This document shows positions 1-9,757 of a stretch of 64,000 nucleotides of DNA, one piece after another. The stretch comes from Saccharomycodes ludwigii (Eukaryota; Ascomycota; Saccharomycetes; Saccharomycodales; Saccharomycodaceae), in the NCBI RefSeq assembly GCF_020623625.1, contig NC_060200.1, positions 2,190,001-2,254,000 of the forward strand, written 5' to 3'. Each line of letters opens with the position of its first letter. The first letter of the stretch is position 1. Below the pieces are notes generated by a model that searched no databases, had not been told where the DNA came from, and saw only the letters and a list, made by a program, of their open reading frames with translations. Position numbers and translations under genes: made by a program.

Positions 1-101
1 GCAGTAATGTGACGGTTCTTTAAAAGATTTGTTGTTGCTTCTTCTTCCATAATATTTCCTCCGCTTTTAGTGCTGCTTCTATTGGTAATCGTTGCGGCCA
101 T
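1..101 (-). CDS. N-terminal fragment of an unidentified protein, cut by the left edge
   Basis: On the minus strand an ATG at 101-99 opens a frame that stays open to the window edge (about 33 codons, starting MAATITNRSSTKSGG). The upstream side is a pyrimidine/purine and poly(T/A) stretch like that before other genes here. A second ATG at 109-107 lies in another frame and soon stops. The gene would sit in tandem downstream of RRP6. The fragment is too short to identify, and whether it is a real gene is uncertain. Confidence 0.35.
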   Translation of the reverse strand, partial: MAATITNRSSTKSGGNIMEEEATTNLLKNRHIT

Positions 102-833
102 AATAACATGCGTTACTTTCCCTCTCTTTTTTTTTCTTTTTTTTTTTTTTTTTTCTCCGTTGAAGTATTGATGAGGTACTAGATGAAGAATAGCTAGAGC
201 AACCAAATGGAAAAAAAAAAAAAAAAAAAAAAAATATAGATTCACTTAAACGCAAAAGTAAAATAATGGATAAATTGAGTACAACCAAATATATGTAGAA
301 TTTTTTGAAGTTTGTGTTGCTTTTCAGTTAATTATTCTCAATATCTATTTACTTGTTTTTCTTTACCCTATTTTATTCTCTTGTTTTCTTTTTGATATAT
401 TTTTTCAACAAAAAAAAAAAAAAAAAAAAAAAAAAAGGTCAACAAAAAACAAAATCACTCAGCCTAGCTATTATTTTTTTTTTTTTTTTTTTTAAATTTG
501 TTCTTTCACTTAAATTTGACTCTTATCTGTGCTGGTGCATACTACTGTCACAGCTACTGAACCCTTACCTCTCCCATACCATCTCTTTAGCGTAGTTTAT
601 GATCATAATGGAAAACAAAGTATAATATAGAATAAAACACCACAAACTTTTCCAATTTAAGAATAAATACGTAATCGCACAAATGCCCATGTTAAAAATT
701 TATACTATTAGGTCTAATCAGTTATTCCAACCGGTACTTTTATATCAAACTAAGTAGTTATTTATAAAATACTATGGATATTTGACAGTAAATATTAAAA
801 AAAAAAAAAAAAATATATAAATTACATATATTA
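102..833. other. Intergenic region with homopolymer tracts
   Basis: This stretch between the left-edge gene and the RRP6 stop holds several A or T runs of about 15-25 bases (near 134-153, 210-232, 410-435 and 475-493). The small open frames here are translations of those runs. I see no RNA gene or conserved site. Confidence 0.6.
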
Positions 834-3149
834 TCACCTTTTATTGAATGTAATCATTTTACCCTTTACCGGCTTTGCTCTCTTTTTGACTTCTTTTGGT
901 CCAATGATTTCTTTGGTATAAGGATCAAATTTTATCTTCTTATTACCTTTAGTATCCCGTACCCTACCCTTTGATAAATTCATAACTTTTTCGCTATTTT
1001 CATAATCAATAGCTTCAACTGACTCTGATACATCCTTTTCTGCAGATACGCGGGGTGTTATGGATTGTAATTTTCTCTTTTTACTCTTTAACACAACAAT
1101 TTCATCTTTATCGGGTGTCGACATATAAGAATCCTTGCTTTCGTTAGTTTGGGAGTTATTGGGATTTTCTGCTTCTTTTTCCTCATTAGTTCGGTCAAAT
1201 CCAGATGTTCTATCTACTCCTGTCGTGGTGAGTGTGATCTCAGACAACGGACCAATTGTTTTTCGGTTTTCTTCTTCTAAGCGCTTAATAATGTCTTTTT
1301 TCCTTTCATTCAATTTTTTTTCATCAGCAACTAAAACTTCACCATCCTCTTGGTAAGAAACAACCCGATTACCCCAATCTCCTTCAAAAAATCTAGAATG
1401 AAACTGCTTAGGATTGATAGCAATAGATATATTTCCATCTTTTTGTAGCTTACCTTGTAAAACCTCAAATTGTTGGTTCATATATTTGACTTGTGCTGGA
1501 CTCACCAGTTTCAAAACTTCATCATCATCAGCATCTTCTTTATTTACAACCTTAAATTGATTCTTAGTCCCATTCTGCGTGCTGGCTAGTACTTCGCATG
1601 CGTTTTTTATAATATTGGCTATTATTTTGGAATTACTTCTAACGAAGTCTGTAACATTATTACTAATCGACATTACACCGGCAGGATCAGTTGGCTTCAT
1701 GGACACAAGCAATGCCAACAATTGATTGGGCATTATATACCTAGGTGACTCATCTTCTCTTCTAGCCACAGCGTCTCTCCATTCATAAAGCTTTATCAAC
1801 AATAATTCTGAGTCTAACGGAATATTATAGTTATACATAAGGGATTTCCAAGGCGCAATTTTTTCTTGTGTGCAATACACTTCAGACGATAAGTTGGATG
1901 GTCTGTACTTGACATATTCAAATCTTCTTTTGGCAACAAGGCGGGATTCGTGTAGGACATCTGCCAACTTATTCTTGGTTATCAACATATTTCTTAATTG
2001 ATCAAAAATATACAACAGGAAATGTGTATCTGACCTTGCATATGCAAACATTGCATCCGTTAAAGGTCTAATCCTCCAGTCCGCTAACTGGTACTTTTTG
2101 GATGTTTTAAAATTCGCAAATTTTTCCAATAAATAGGCCAAACTATGTTTTGGAAAACCCAAAGCCCTACTAGCGTGATAAGTGTCAAATAAACTAACAA
2201 CATATAATCCCAAATCTCTTTGCAACCAAATAATGTCCATAAAGGCACCATGGAAAACCTTGGTAATTTCTGGATTAGCAAATACTGTATTTAATTTTTG
2301 TAAATGATCCCTTAATTTTATGGTATCAACAATCCAATCTTTCTCTCTGGAACTTATTTGCATTAAACACACTATTCCATAGTATGATCTTAAATCATGA
2401 TGCTCCAAATCAACTGCAATTTCAGTTTGAGTTTGCAATTCCTTGATCATCAGTTCCAACTCATCAACAGAATCCACCCATGTAGCACCAGTCTTGTCCC
2501 AGTCTTGAGGCCTTATAATTTCCAACTGTTGAAGTACCTTTGTATTGTACGGTTGATTGTCAATTTCTTCTTCATATGGATTAGCGTAATGCATAGGAAT
2601 ACCTTCTTCCGCATCTATTATTTGAGTAGATTTTTCAAGTGACTTTAATGCAAAAGGTTTATCGGTCAATAAGGGTTTAAAAGGATGTGATTCTGTATTA
2701 TCAATGGGTGTCTTAAATTCCAATTGGGGTTTCCCCATTTTTTTCCTTGGATTCCCTGTAATTTTGCCGACTTTAATATTGTCATCCAGATATTGAAAAG
2801 TGTTTTTGCCCTTGCCATAAGTACTTCCATTATCGACATTCCTAGCTCTTCTAAACTCATCAATATAACGATCTGACTTTTCTAAAACAAAATCCATAAC
2901 ATCAGTTATGTTATTCCAGGATTCGGCCAAATTATCTTTATTGTCGTTGATACGCTCATTATTTTCATTAATAGCCAAAATAACATCATTGATTAGGGAC
3001 AATACTTTTGTTCTAGCAGAATCAATTTGAGCACTGGAACTCGTGTCTATACTAGTATTGAATCCAATATCCAAGGAGGAAACAGCAGTTGTTGCTCGAA
3101 TGGTATTCATGAGCTTTGATAATACTTCGTCTTGTATTTTTTGCGACAT
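834..3149 (-). CDS. RRP6: RRP6, nuclear exosome 3'-5' exoribonuclease
   Basis: Catalytic subunit of the nuclear exosome. It trims and degrades 5.8S rRNA, snoRNA, snRNA and faulty nuclear transcripts, and in yeast it works with Rrp47. The 771-residue protein is close to the roughly 730 of S. cerevisiae. An N-terminal PMC2NT-type helical region spans about 1-110. The DEDD-Y exonuclease domain spans about 210-400, with visible catalytic residues D247 and E249 (in EIAVDLEHH), D305 (GAFMDIIW), and Y370 and D374 (YARSD). An HRDC domain follows at about 435-520, and the C-terminus is lysine-rich, as expected for nuclear localisation. The start is the first ATG. In S. cerevisiae RRP6 lies next to CEN15 with PHO80 on the other side, and the same neighbour and orientation are seen here across the 3150-6007 gap. 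The call is firm. Confidence 0.97.
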   Translation of the reverse strand: MSQKIQDEVLSKLMNTIRATTAVSSLDIGFNTSIDTSSSAQIDSARTKVLSLINDVILAINENNERINDNKDNLAESWNNITDVMDFVLEKSDRYIDEFRRARNVDNGSTYGKGKNTFQYLDDNIKVGKITGNPRKKMGKPQLEFKTPIDNTESHPFKPLLTDKPFALKSLEKSTQIIDAEEGIPMHYANPYEEEIDNQPYNTKVLQQLEIIRPQDWDKTGATWVDSVDELELMIKELQTQTEIAVDLEHHDLRSYYGIVCLMQISSREKDWIVDTIKLRDHLQKLNTVFANPEITKVFHGAFMDIIWLQRDLGLYVVSLFDTYHASRALGFPKHSLAYLLEKFANFKTSKKYQLADWRIRPLTDAMFAYARSDTHFLLYIFDQLRNMLITKNKLADVLHESRLVAKRRFEYVKYRPSNLSSEVYCTQEKIAPWKSLMYNYNIPLDSELLLIKLYEWRDAVARREDESPRYIMPNQLLALLVSMKPTDPAGVMSISNNVTDFVRSNSKIIANIIKNACEVLASTQNGTKNQFKVVNKEDADDDEVLKLVSPAQVKYMNQQFEVLQGKLQKDGNISIAINPKQFHSRFFEGDWGNRVVSYQEDGEVLVADEKKLNERKKDIIKRLEEENRKTIGPLSEITLTTTGVDRTSGFDRTNEEKEAENPNNSQTNESKDSYMSTPDKDEIVVLKSKKRKLQSITPRVSAEKDVSESVEAIDYENSEKVMNLSKGRVRDTKGNKKIKFDPYTKEIIGPKEVKKRAKPVKGKMITFNKR

Positions 3150-4077
3150 TATTCTCTTTTACCTTTACTTACTTTAATTTTCAGAAATTCTAGCGTTAAA
3201 ATTTCAATTTATTTGTAATAGATTTATCAATTATAATAAATTAATAACTTAGAATAAAGTAAACCGAGAACCTACTTTTTTCTATTTTTTTTTTTTTTTT
3301 TTTTTTTTACCTTTGTTTTTACTTATAGTCTTGTATTAAGAAATGTTTCTGAGAGTTGGAGTAAATGCAAAAATAAAACTTTTTTTTTTTTTTTTTTTTG
3401 GTCAATAAAAATGATGCTGTTTCTAATAGCTGAGGAAATAGTGCGCAAAAATACAAGCACAGAGATAAATAAATCGAAAAAAAAAAAAAAAAAAAAAAAG
3501 AAAAAAAAAGAAACGTTTATTATATAAGACTTAAGATATGGATCAACCAACGAGAATTTGATGAACCCACCATTAGTATTACCATTATATGGAAATCTAT
3601 AAAATCCTAACAACTTCGTAATATGTAAAGTTGATTAAAAAACAACGATATTGTACAATTTTTTCTTTTTTTTTTTGTTTCACTTTTAGCTATTTTAAGA
3701 TTGCCTTTATAAAAACCAGACATTAACCACGGTTGTTTGTAATATTGATATCACTACTGTAAGATACCTTTTTTTTTTTTTTTTTTTTTTAGCTCTTTAT
3801 TGTAATTCGATATTTTCATTTCTTCTTCGATGCACCGAGGGCTATTGTTATAACATATTTACACTCCAATCGAACAATAAAATTTTTTCTTTGATTATCA
3901 ATTATCTAGATATACAAACAATCATAAAAGAGCTACGGAGTACTCTTGGCAATATTTACGTCTTAAGAAACATTAAAAAAAATTACTATAGTGTGATAAT
4001 TCGATTAGGATAAAAGTGCTTATCTATATTAAAAGATATTTTACATAATGTTAATTATTCTACCAATTTGTTTGGTT

Positions 4078-4320
4078 TGTTGAAGAAATATAAACATGTT
4101 TCTATTTTCTCTATGTAATAACTATATATCATATGATTGATTATTCACAATGTTATCAATACATATGTACTACAACTTATTTAAGTTGTGTCTAAATAAT
4201 ATAGGAAATCCTTTCACATAGGCTAAAAGGATCAAGGTGGTATATTCGTATTACTAGATAATACTATATATTATGAATAACTTTATATTGAAGGATTAGA
4301 TGCATTATCTGCCCAATGCA
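4078..4320 (+). mobile_element. Old solo LTR relic of a Ty5-like element
   Basis: About 243 bp begin TGTTGA and align along their length with the 244-bp LTR of the whole element at 44307-49586, most clearly over the 3' half (for example CACATAGGCTAAAAG against TACATAAGCTAAAAG). The position that corresponds to the element's start codon inside the LTR lies at the same offset. No internal region follows and no target duplication is evident. It is strongly diverged from the young copy, so it is an old solo LTR, perhaps of a related subfamily. Confidence 0.7.
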
Positions 4321-4353
4321 CAAAATAAAGTAGACTAATTAAATACAAAATCA

Positions 4354-4366
4354 ACACCCGTACATT
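4354..4366 (+). promoter_or_regulatory. Rap1-like site
   Basis: ACACCCGTACATT fits the Rap1 consensus ACACCCRYACAYM at all but the last position. No gene start is nearby. The same motif, on the other strand, lies in the Ty5-like LTR (44321-44334), so this may be LTR debris rather than a functioning host site. Confidence 0.35.
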
Positions 4367-4420
4367 TATATATAAGCATTAATTATTTTTATATAATAAA
4401 CGTTAACACAAAATATATCT

Positions 4421-4617
4421 TCGCAAATATTCTTTGTTTTTATAATAATTAAATAAACTACTTTCTTTAATATTTAATAAATTATTATTCTATTATATTT
4501 GTATAATATAATTTATTTTTATTATTTATGTTATGATTGATGATATTGTTAATTATATATAAAAAGTATAAACTACTTTTATTTAAATTTTATTAAATAA
4601 AAATAAACATTTTGCGA
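4421..4617. other. Candidate point-centromere core: AT-rich block with inverted 7-mers
   Basis: Positions 4441-4610 hold only 14 G/C in 170 bases (about 92% AT). The block is flanked by TCGCAAA (4421-4427) and its exact reverse complement TTTGCGA (4611-4617). It lies between RRP6 and PHO80, the S. cerevisiae CEN15 flanking genes. Length and composition resemble the long CDEII of non-Saccharomyces yeasts. On the minus strand the left flank reads TATTTGCGAAGAT, one base off the TTTCCGAA core of CDEIII. The other flank only weakly resembles CDEI. Position is supported by synteny; the element assignment is inference. Confidence 0.35.
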
Positions 4618-5859
4618 CACCAATTATTGGTTTTAAACAAAAGAGTTTTTTTAGTATTCCTATTAAAAAAATATACCTGCGTATAATTTCATTAATTACT
4701 GCATATCGTATGTTGAATTATTTTTTTTTATACTTACGTATATTATATTAGTAGTCTCTTTATATAAGCTATATATGGTCTGATGTAGATTTATGTTAAT
4801 CTATCTAATATATATTACGAATAATCCGGTCAGTTTCACTTTCTTTATTTTTATGTGGCACCAAACTTTAATTAGATCCTGTGTAGTGGTTAACTTTCCT
4901 TATAAAGGAAGATACAATGTTAAAGTTAAAAAATATTACGATGAATTTGAGCCTTTTTTTTTTTTTCTTTTTTTTTTTGATTAATAAAAAGTAACAAGTA
5001 TTTTTACATAGTTATTTACAAATAAATGAGACTCTTGTTTACATTGAGAGCAAAGTTAACAGAGTATTATATGTTTATTATTATAATTAAAAATCACTTT
5101 TTTTTTTTTCCATAGTTTTTCATGAGCAATTGTATTGCTGTATGATAAAGAAAAAAGATTCACTTTATAATGAGGTGTCACCATCACACACTATCTCCCT
5201 GGCCCAGTACTTTAATAGTTTTTAGCTAATGGTCAATGATAAATCTTTAAAGTACTAGGATGAACAGAATTTTCAATTCATATATAAATGTTTTAATTGA
5301 AAATTAATTTATTATTTTTGTTGAACAAACACACTTTAAATCCTATTGTAATGAACCTGTTTTTTTATTAAAATTTTTTTTTTTTTTTTTTTTTTGGAAA
5401 AAAATATTTGTATGCAATTGCCCTGCGTACTATTTCCCAATCATTAAGGCTGATAATTTTTTGTGTTATGAACAAGTTAATATATTATTAGCTCTAAGTA
5501 ATGGAACTGATATTTTCACATCAAGATGATTAATTGCTGTTTAATACGTTCTAAGGTTTTCTTAACATATTAGATAGGGCATCATGGGACATATAACATG
5601 GGGGGTTTTTGTCTTTTGTAAAAATAACCCATTATTCGGCTCATCCAAAATATTTAAGAGAAACATTTCAAGTTATAAGTTGCTATTTATTTATATTTAG
5701 GTAACTTGCTAAAAGTCACACCTATAACGATTGTATTATATTATACGCCGGTCCCATATAAAATATGTATTTACATAAACCCTTAAAAAAAAATGAATAT
5801 ATTAAGCCATTACTTTCCACCTCAATCATAAAATCACCGAAACAATTAGTTTAACTTTA

Positions 5860-5897
<38 letters not shown>

Positions 5898-6007
5898 AAA
5901 AAAGAAAGAAAGAAAGGAAAGAAGCCAAAAGCAAAATAGATAATGATATAATCCAAGAAACCTAAAAAGACATTAAATTATACACTAACTAAAAATTCTT
6001 AAAGCCA

Positions 6008-7294
6008 CTAACTTATACTATTAGTATCATTATTATTAATAGAATTAGTCCGAGTTTCAGTATAACTAGTAAAAGGAGTATTCACGCTTAATCTAGTTGG
6101 CGCTATAGTTTCCGCTGATATTTTATATTGGTTATTATCGCTATCACTGTCATTAGAAATATCAAGGCTAACACCATTATTAGAAGTGCCAGTGCTTGTA
6201 GGATTACTGTTCGGTTTTTTCAAGGGATGATATAGCCCTTTATAAGTATCTGAAGTGCAGGAAAAATTATTAGTGAGATCACCATTATTATGCTTAATAT
6301 TTTCTTGTTTAATATTATTTTCAGTGCTAGCTGTGGAATATATTTGTGAAACAGAAGAAATGGAAGAGAGCGAGAAAAATTCCTCATTTTCACTAGTCTC
6401 ACAACATTCACCAGGATGGTGATGATTGTGGTCATGGTATGCCCTTTTCCTACTGTTGTTATTAGAACTATTTGTGTTTTCAGAAGTGTCTGTCATCAGT
6501 GAATAGCGTTGTCGGATAGGGGGTGACAAAAGTATTGTGTAGCTCTTTTTATGCGATTTATCTTTACAGGTGTTATAGTTGCCGACAACTTGTATCATTC
6601 TTGTATAGTATGTAGTTAAAATATTGTAGCCCTGGTTGGCCAAAGACAGCTGATCTTTAGGTGGATATATATTAAATTTCTGCTGCATTATTTCTTGTTT
6701 ACACAGGTACAGATTATAATCCCTAGGTATAATACGAAAGTTTATTCTATTTAAAAACTCTTCCTCTAGAATATTTAATTCTGAATACTGGACGCCACCA
6801 ACTTTTGCGTAGTGATTGTTTGTAAAAAATAAATCGCATAAACCTTTGCTGGCTACAGTTGTTGCTGCCAAAAGAAACCTATGGACAGTTAAGGAATTAA
6901 CATTAAATACAGGGTAAACCGAAGTTAGCAAATCAATATAATAAACTGTGGTTAATAACACAGAATGATCTAGAGATGAATACTTTGTGAGCCGTACTAA
7001 ATAATCATAAACCGATATAGGGGGTGGTATTTTAGAATGAAATCTTGTTAGTGTTTTATTTTCTTCATTATCATCTTTCCCATCAATAGTACAACCATTT
7101 TCCATTTTTCTTTTGCTTTTGTTTTTTTTTGTATTTTCTTGTTCTAATTTCCCATCGTTAATGAGTATGACCGACGTTATCATTCTAGATATTAGAATAA
7201 CTAAATCTTGTATAGGACATTGCATGTAATTTTGTGAGAGTGATACAAGCGAAACCTTTTCCTCTTGAGAGTTTTCCGTATTTGTATTATCCAT
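6008..7294 (-). CDS. PHO80: PHO80, Pho85 cyclin of phosphate signalling
   Basis: Cyclin that pairs with the kinase Pho85 to phosphorylate Pho4 when phosphate is plentiful, which keeps the PHO genes off. The cyclin region, about residues 28-195, matches S. cerevisiae Pho80 closely, for example TRFHSKIPPPISVYDYLVRL, the stretch HRFLLAATTVASKGLCD, and HYAKVGGVQ. The protein has 428 residues against about 293 in S. cerevisiae. The extra length is a Lys-rich insert near 50-80 and a Ser/Asn-rich tail after about 260. The first ATG is used. Its neighbours are RRP6 across the putative centromere and YPT7 upstream. A CACGTG core lies upstream at 7817-7822. The call is firm; the function of the tail is unknown. 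Confidence 0.95.
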   Translation of the reverse strand: MDNTNTENSQEEKVSLVSLSQNYMQCPIQDLVILISRMITSVILINDGKLEQENTKKNKSKRKMENGCTIDGKDDNEENKTLTRFHSKIPPPISVYDYLVRLTKYSSLDHSVLLTTVYYIDLLTSVYPVFNVNSLTVHRFLLAATTVASKGLCDLFFTNNHYAKVGGVQYSELNILEEEFLNRINFRIIPRDYNLYLCKQEIMQQKFNIYPPKDQLSLANQGYNILTTYYTRMIQVVGNYNTCKDKSHKKSYTILLSPPIRQRYSLMTDTSENTNSSNNNSRKRAYHDHNHHHPGECCETSENEEFFSLSSISSVSQIYSTASTENNIKQENIKHNNGDLTNNFSCTSDTYKGLYHPLKKPNSNPTSTGTSNNGVSLDISNDSDSDNNQYKISAETIAPTRLSVNTPFTSYTETRTNSINNNDTNSIS

Positions 7295-7565
7295 ATTTTT
7301 TTTTCTTCTCTCGTTATTTTAATATTAGGTATATATACCGAAAGGATACACTTAATACCTATTTTATTTTTATTTTTATTTTATTTCTTTTTTCTGTAAA
7401 GGAGATACTGTTATTATTTGTTGAACATATATACCAGTCGAATAATTAGCAAAACGGTATATTCTATAGATGCACAATAGTAAAGGATTCTCTACTTTCC
7501 GTTGTTCCACTTTTTTATATTTTTTTTTATATTTTATTAAAATAGTCTTGATATCTTGGTATTAT

Positions 7566-7602
<37 letters not shown>

Positions 7603-8735
7603 AAAGAGTATATGGTATTTAATAAAATTAGCAATGGCCCATTTATAATTTATTTATTTAAACTACTTCTAATTTTGTTCAAAAAAAAAATAAAAAATAA
7701 CTAAGAATAGTAATAAACTTTAAGCTGAGAAGAAATTTTTGTCTAAAATTTGATTTAACACAAAGTTTGTATGAAAAAAAAAAAAAAAAAAAAAAAAAAA
7801 TTACGTTATTTATTTCATTGCACGTGCCTAGGCGACCAAATATTGAATATTTTTATACTATAAAAAACACGAGTAATATTTATGTAAGTAAACAACTTTG
7901 GAGATGGTTTTTATATACTTGATTTATTTATTTATATATTTTTCTTTTTCTTTTTCTTTTTCTTTTTCTTTTTCTTTTTCTTTTTCTTTTCCCCCGTATA
8001 TAATCGCCTGCGTTTGTTTGATGTAACAATAAAATATAATATACGCTATTCCGTTTTGCAGAACAAAAAGGAAAGCCTTGCGTATCAGCAGCGTGAAACT
8101 ACATTCATCCATCATTTGATCCAGGCAAACAATGGAAATGCTTTTATTATGTAATACATTTTGCTAATCTGACCAGCTACTTTAATGTTTTCCTATATTA
8201 TTCACCAAAATACATTATATATAAAATTGTATTGAAAAAAAAAAAAAAGAAAAAAAAAAAAAAAAATGTTAAAATACGAAAAGTAATTAACAGATGAAAC
8301 AGAGAAAAACGAGCCAAACAATCACATGTTACTTTTCATATAAGCCAGCAAATTAAGTATTTTCTCAACAAAATGCTGAAAGAGAGACATTACCAAGACA
8401 ACATACACTAAAATAAAACGTGACAACAAAATATTTTGACACTAACGAATCATTACTTGATTATACTGAAATATTTTATTTTATAATATTATTAGAAGAA
8501 GAAAAAAAAAAAAAAAAAAAAAAAAAAAAACAAAAAACAAAACACACACACATGTAGATAAATCAATTTTTATCTTAGGTTAATTTATACACATATGTAT
8601 ATTTTAGGCAATAACCTATGTATAAATACATAAACATACACAAGTAAATGTGTTATCTGATAAACTAGGCAATAGATAAATTTCTTTTAAAAAATTACAA
8701 GATAACAATATAACCTGTTCAAATGTATGTGTACA
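7295..8735. other. PHO80-YPT7 intergenic region
   Basis: This 1.4-kb stretch holds T and A runs (about 7567-7599 and 7773-7800), a (TTTTTC)8 microsatellite, a CACGTG at 7817-7822 and an ATCACATG octamer at 8321-8328. A short minus-strand frame over 7924-8115 is largely a translation of the microsatellite. I see no RNA gene. Confidence 0.55.
7939..7986. repeat. (TTTTTC)8 microsatellite
   Basis: Eight perfect copies of the hexamer TTTTTC in tandem in the PHO80-YPT7 intergenic region. Confidence 0.95.
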
Positions 8736-9467
8736 TTAACACTGACAAGAACTTGGTCCGTTATCTAATTGGATATTGATAGCATCGTTAAAATCGTCTT
8801 CGAACATATCGTCTTCTAGTTGATTTTGTTGTAAGGCACTCCTAGCTATTTCTTCAAATGCTATATCAACGTTTATTGAGCTTTTAGCACTAGTAAAGAA
8901 TAAAGGAATGTCACCTAAACCTTTGGCTAAATCTTGAGCTTGTCTGGCGCTAACTACTTTTTTGGCTTCATCCACATCAATTTTATTACCCAATATAACA
9001 AAGGGGAAAGTTTCTGGGGAACTAACATTTGCATGTAATAAAAACTCGTCTCTCCACACCTTAATGTTTTCAAATGATTTTAAATTGGTAACGTCATATA
9101 CTAGAACACAACAATCTGCACCACGATAAAAGGCAACACCTAATGATTGAAATCTTTCCTGTCCTGCAGTATCCCATACTTGTAATGTAGCAGTTTTACT
9201 GCCGTTGCTAGTATTGTTATTATGTTGAGTACGGCTATTATCATTATTAAAATTATTATTGCTGTTATTATTGCTATTGCTGTTGTTGACATGACTGCTG
9301 CTATCGTCTAATGTAACTTCTTTTGTTAAAAAATCAGCACCTATGGTAGCTTTATATTGCTGTGAATATTTACCATTAACATACCTTTGCATAAGAGATG
9401 TTTTACCAACACCTGAGTCACCTAATATAATGACTTTTAAAATATTTTTCTTTCTTCCACCAGACAT
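8736..9467 (-). CDS. YPT7: YPT7, Rab7-type vacuolar GTPase
   Basis: Small GTPase of late endosomes and the vacuole. It recruits HOPS for homotypic vacuole fusion and late endosome-vacuole fusion. The P-loop GDSGVGKT is at about 16-23, switch I with ATIGADF at about 40-46, switch [11 protein letters not shown] at about 98-106, the base motif NKID at about 155-160, and the C-terminus is CQC for double geranylgeranylation. The protein has 243 residues against about 208 in S. cerevisiae. The surplus is an Asn/Ser-rich insert at about 55-91 between switch I and the WDTAGQE strand, where Rab proteins normally have a short turn. The first ATG is used. In S. cerevisiae YPT7 borders CEN13 and VRL1 is its neighbour; here VRL1 lies 10 kb away. 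Confidence 0.97.
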   Translation of the reverse strand: MSGGRKKNILKVIILGDSGVGKTSLMQRYVNGKYSQQYKATIGADFLTKEVTLDDSSSHVNNSNSNNNSNNNFNNDNSRTQHNNNTSNGSKTATLQVWDTAGQERFQSLGVAFYRGADCCVLVYDVTNLKSFENIKVWRDEFLLHANVSSPETFPFVILGNKIDVDEAKKVVSARQAQDLAKGLGDIPLFFTSAKSSINVDIAFEEIARSALQQNQLEDDMFEDDFNDAINIQLDNGPSSCQC

Positions 9468-9657
9468 TTATTATAAGGTATGTTGTTAATCGATCGAGTA
9501 AATCTGTTTTTGCTTTTTCTCTTCCTGTTGTTATACAATGTAAGTGATGATATGGAACCCTGGATTTAATAGTGGTTTAGCATAAATAAGTGGTAACATA
9601 CAACACAACATGAATTTAACGCAGCAACCAACTTAATGCCTCCCTCTCGCCTCTGTT

Positions 9658-9694
<37 letters not shown>

Positions 9695-9750
9695 AAAGAA
9701 AAAGAAAAAAAAACATATAAAAATTGTTGGGATAATTTATTCCCGTTGTA

Positions 9751-9757
9751 TTACCCG
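9751..9757 (+). promoter_or_regulatory. Reb1-type site upstream of YPT7
   Basis: TTACCCG, followed by G, is the Reb1 core. It lies 284 bp upstream of the YPT7 ATG, a usual position for a general regulatory factor site that sets a nucleosome-free promoter. Confidence 0.55.

Larger units (their letters stand above)
3150..6007. other. Long gene-free interval between RRP6 and PHO80; expected centromere location
   Basis: At 2.86 kb this is the longest gene-free interval in the window apart from the retrotransposon. No open frame here looks coding. It contains several A/T homopolymers, an old LTR relic (4078-4320), a possible second relic (about 4711-4830), a Rap1-like site (4354-4366) and an extremely AT-rich core (4441-4610). 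The orthologous interval in S. cerevisiae carries CEN15. Confidence 0.6.

Noticed and set aside
8321-8328. ATCACATG, a perfect CDEI octamer, between PHO80 and YPT7.
   Set aside because: No CCG-containing CDEIII-like sequence follows within 200 bp and the DNA between is not unusually AT-rich. Octamers of this kind also occur at 22768, 39717, 44216 and 59302, so the motif alone is not informative.
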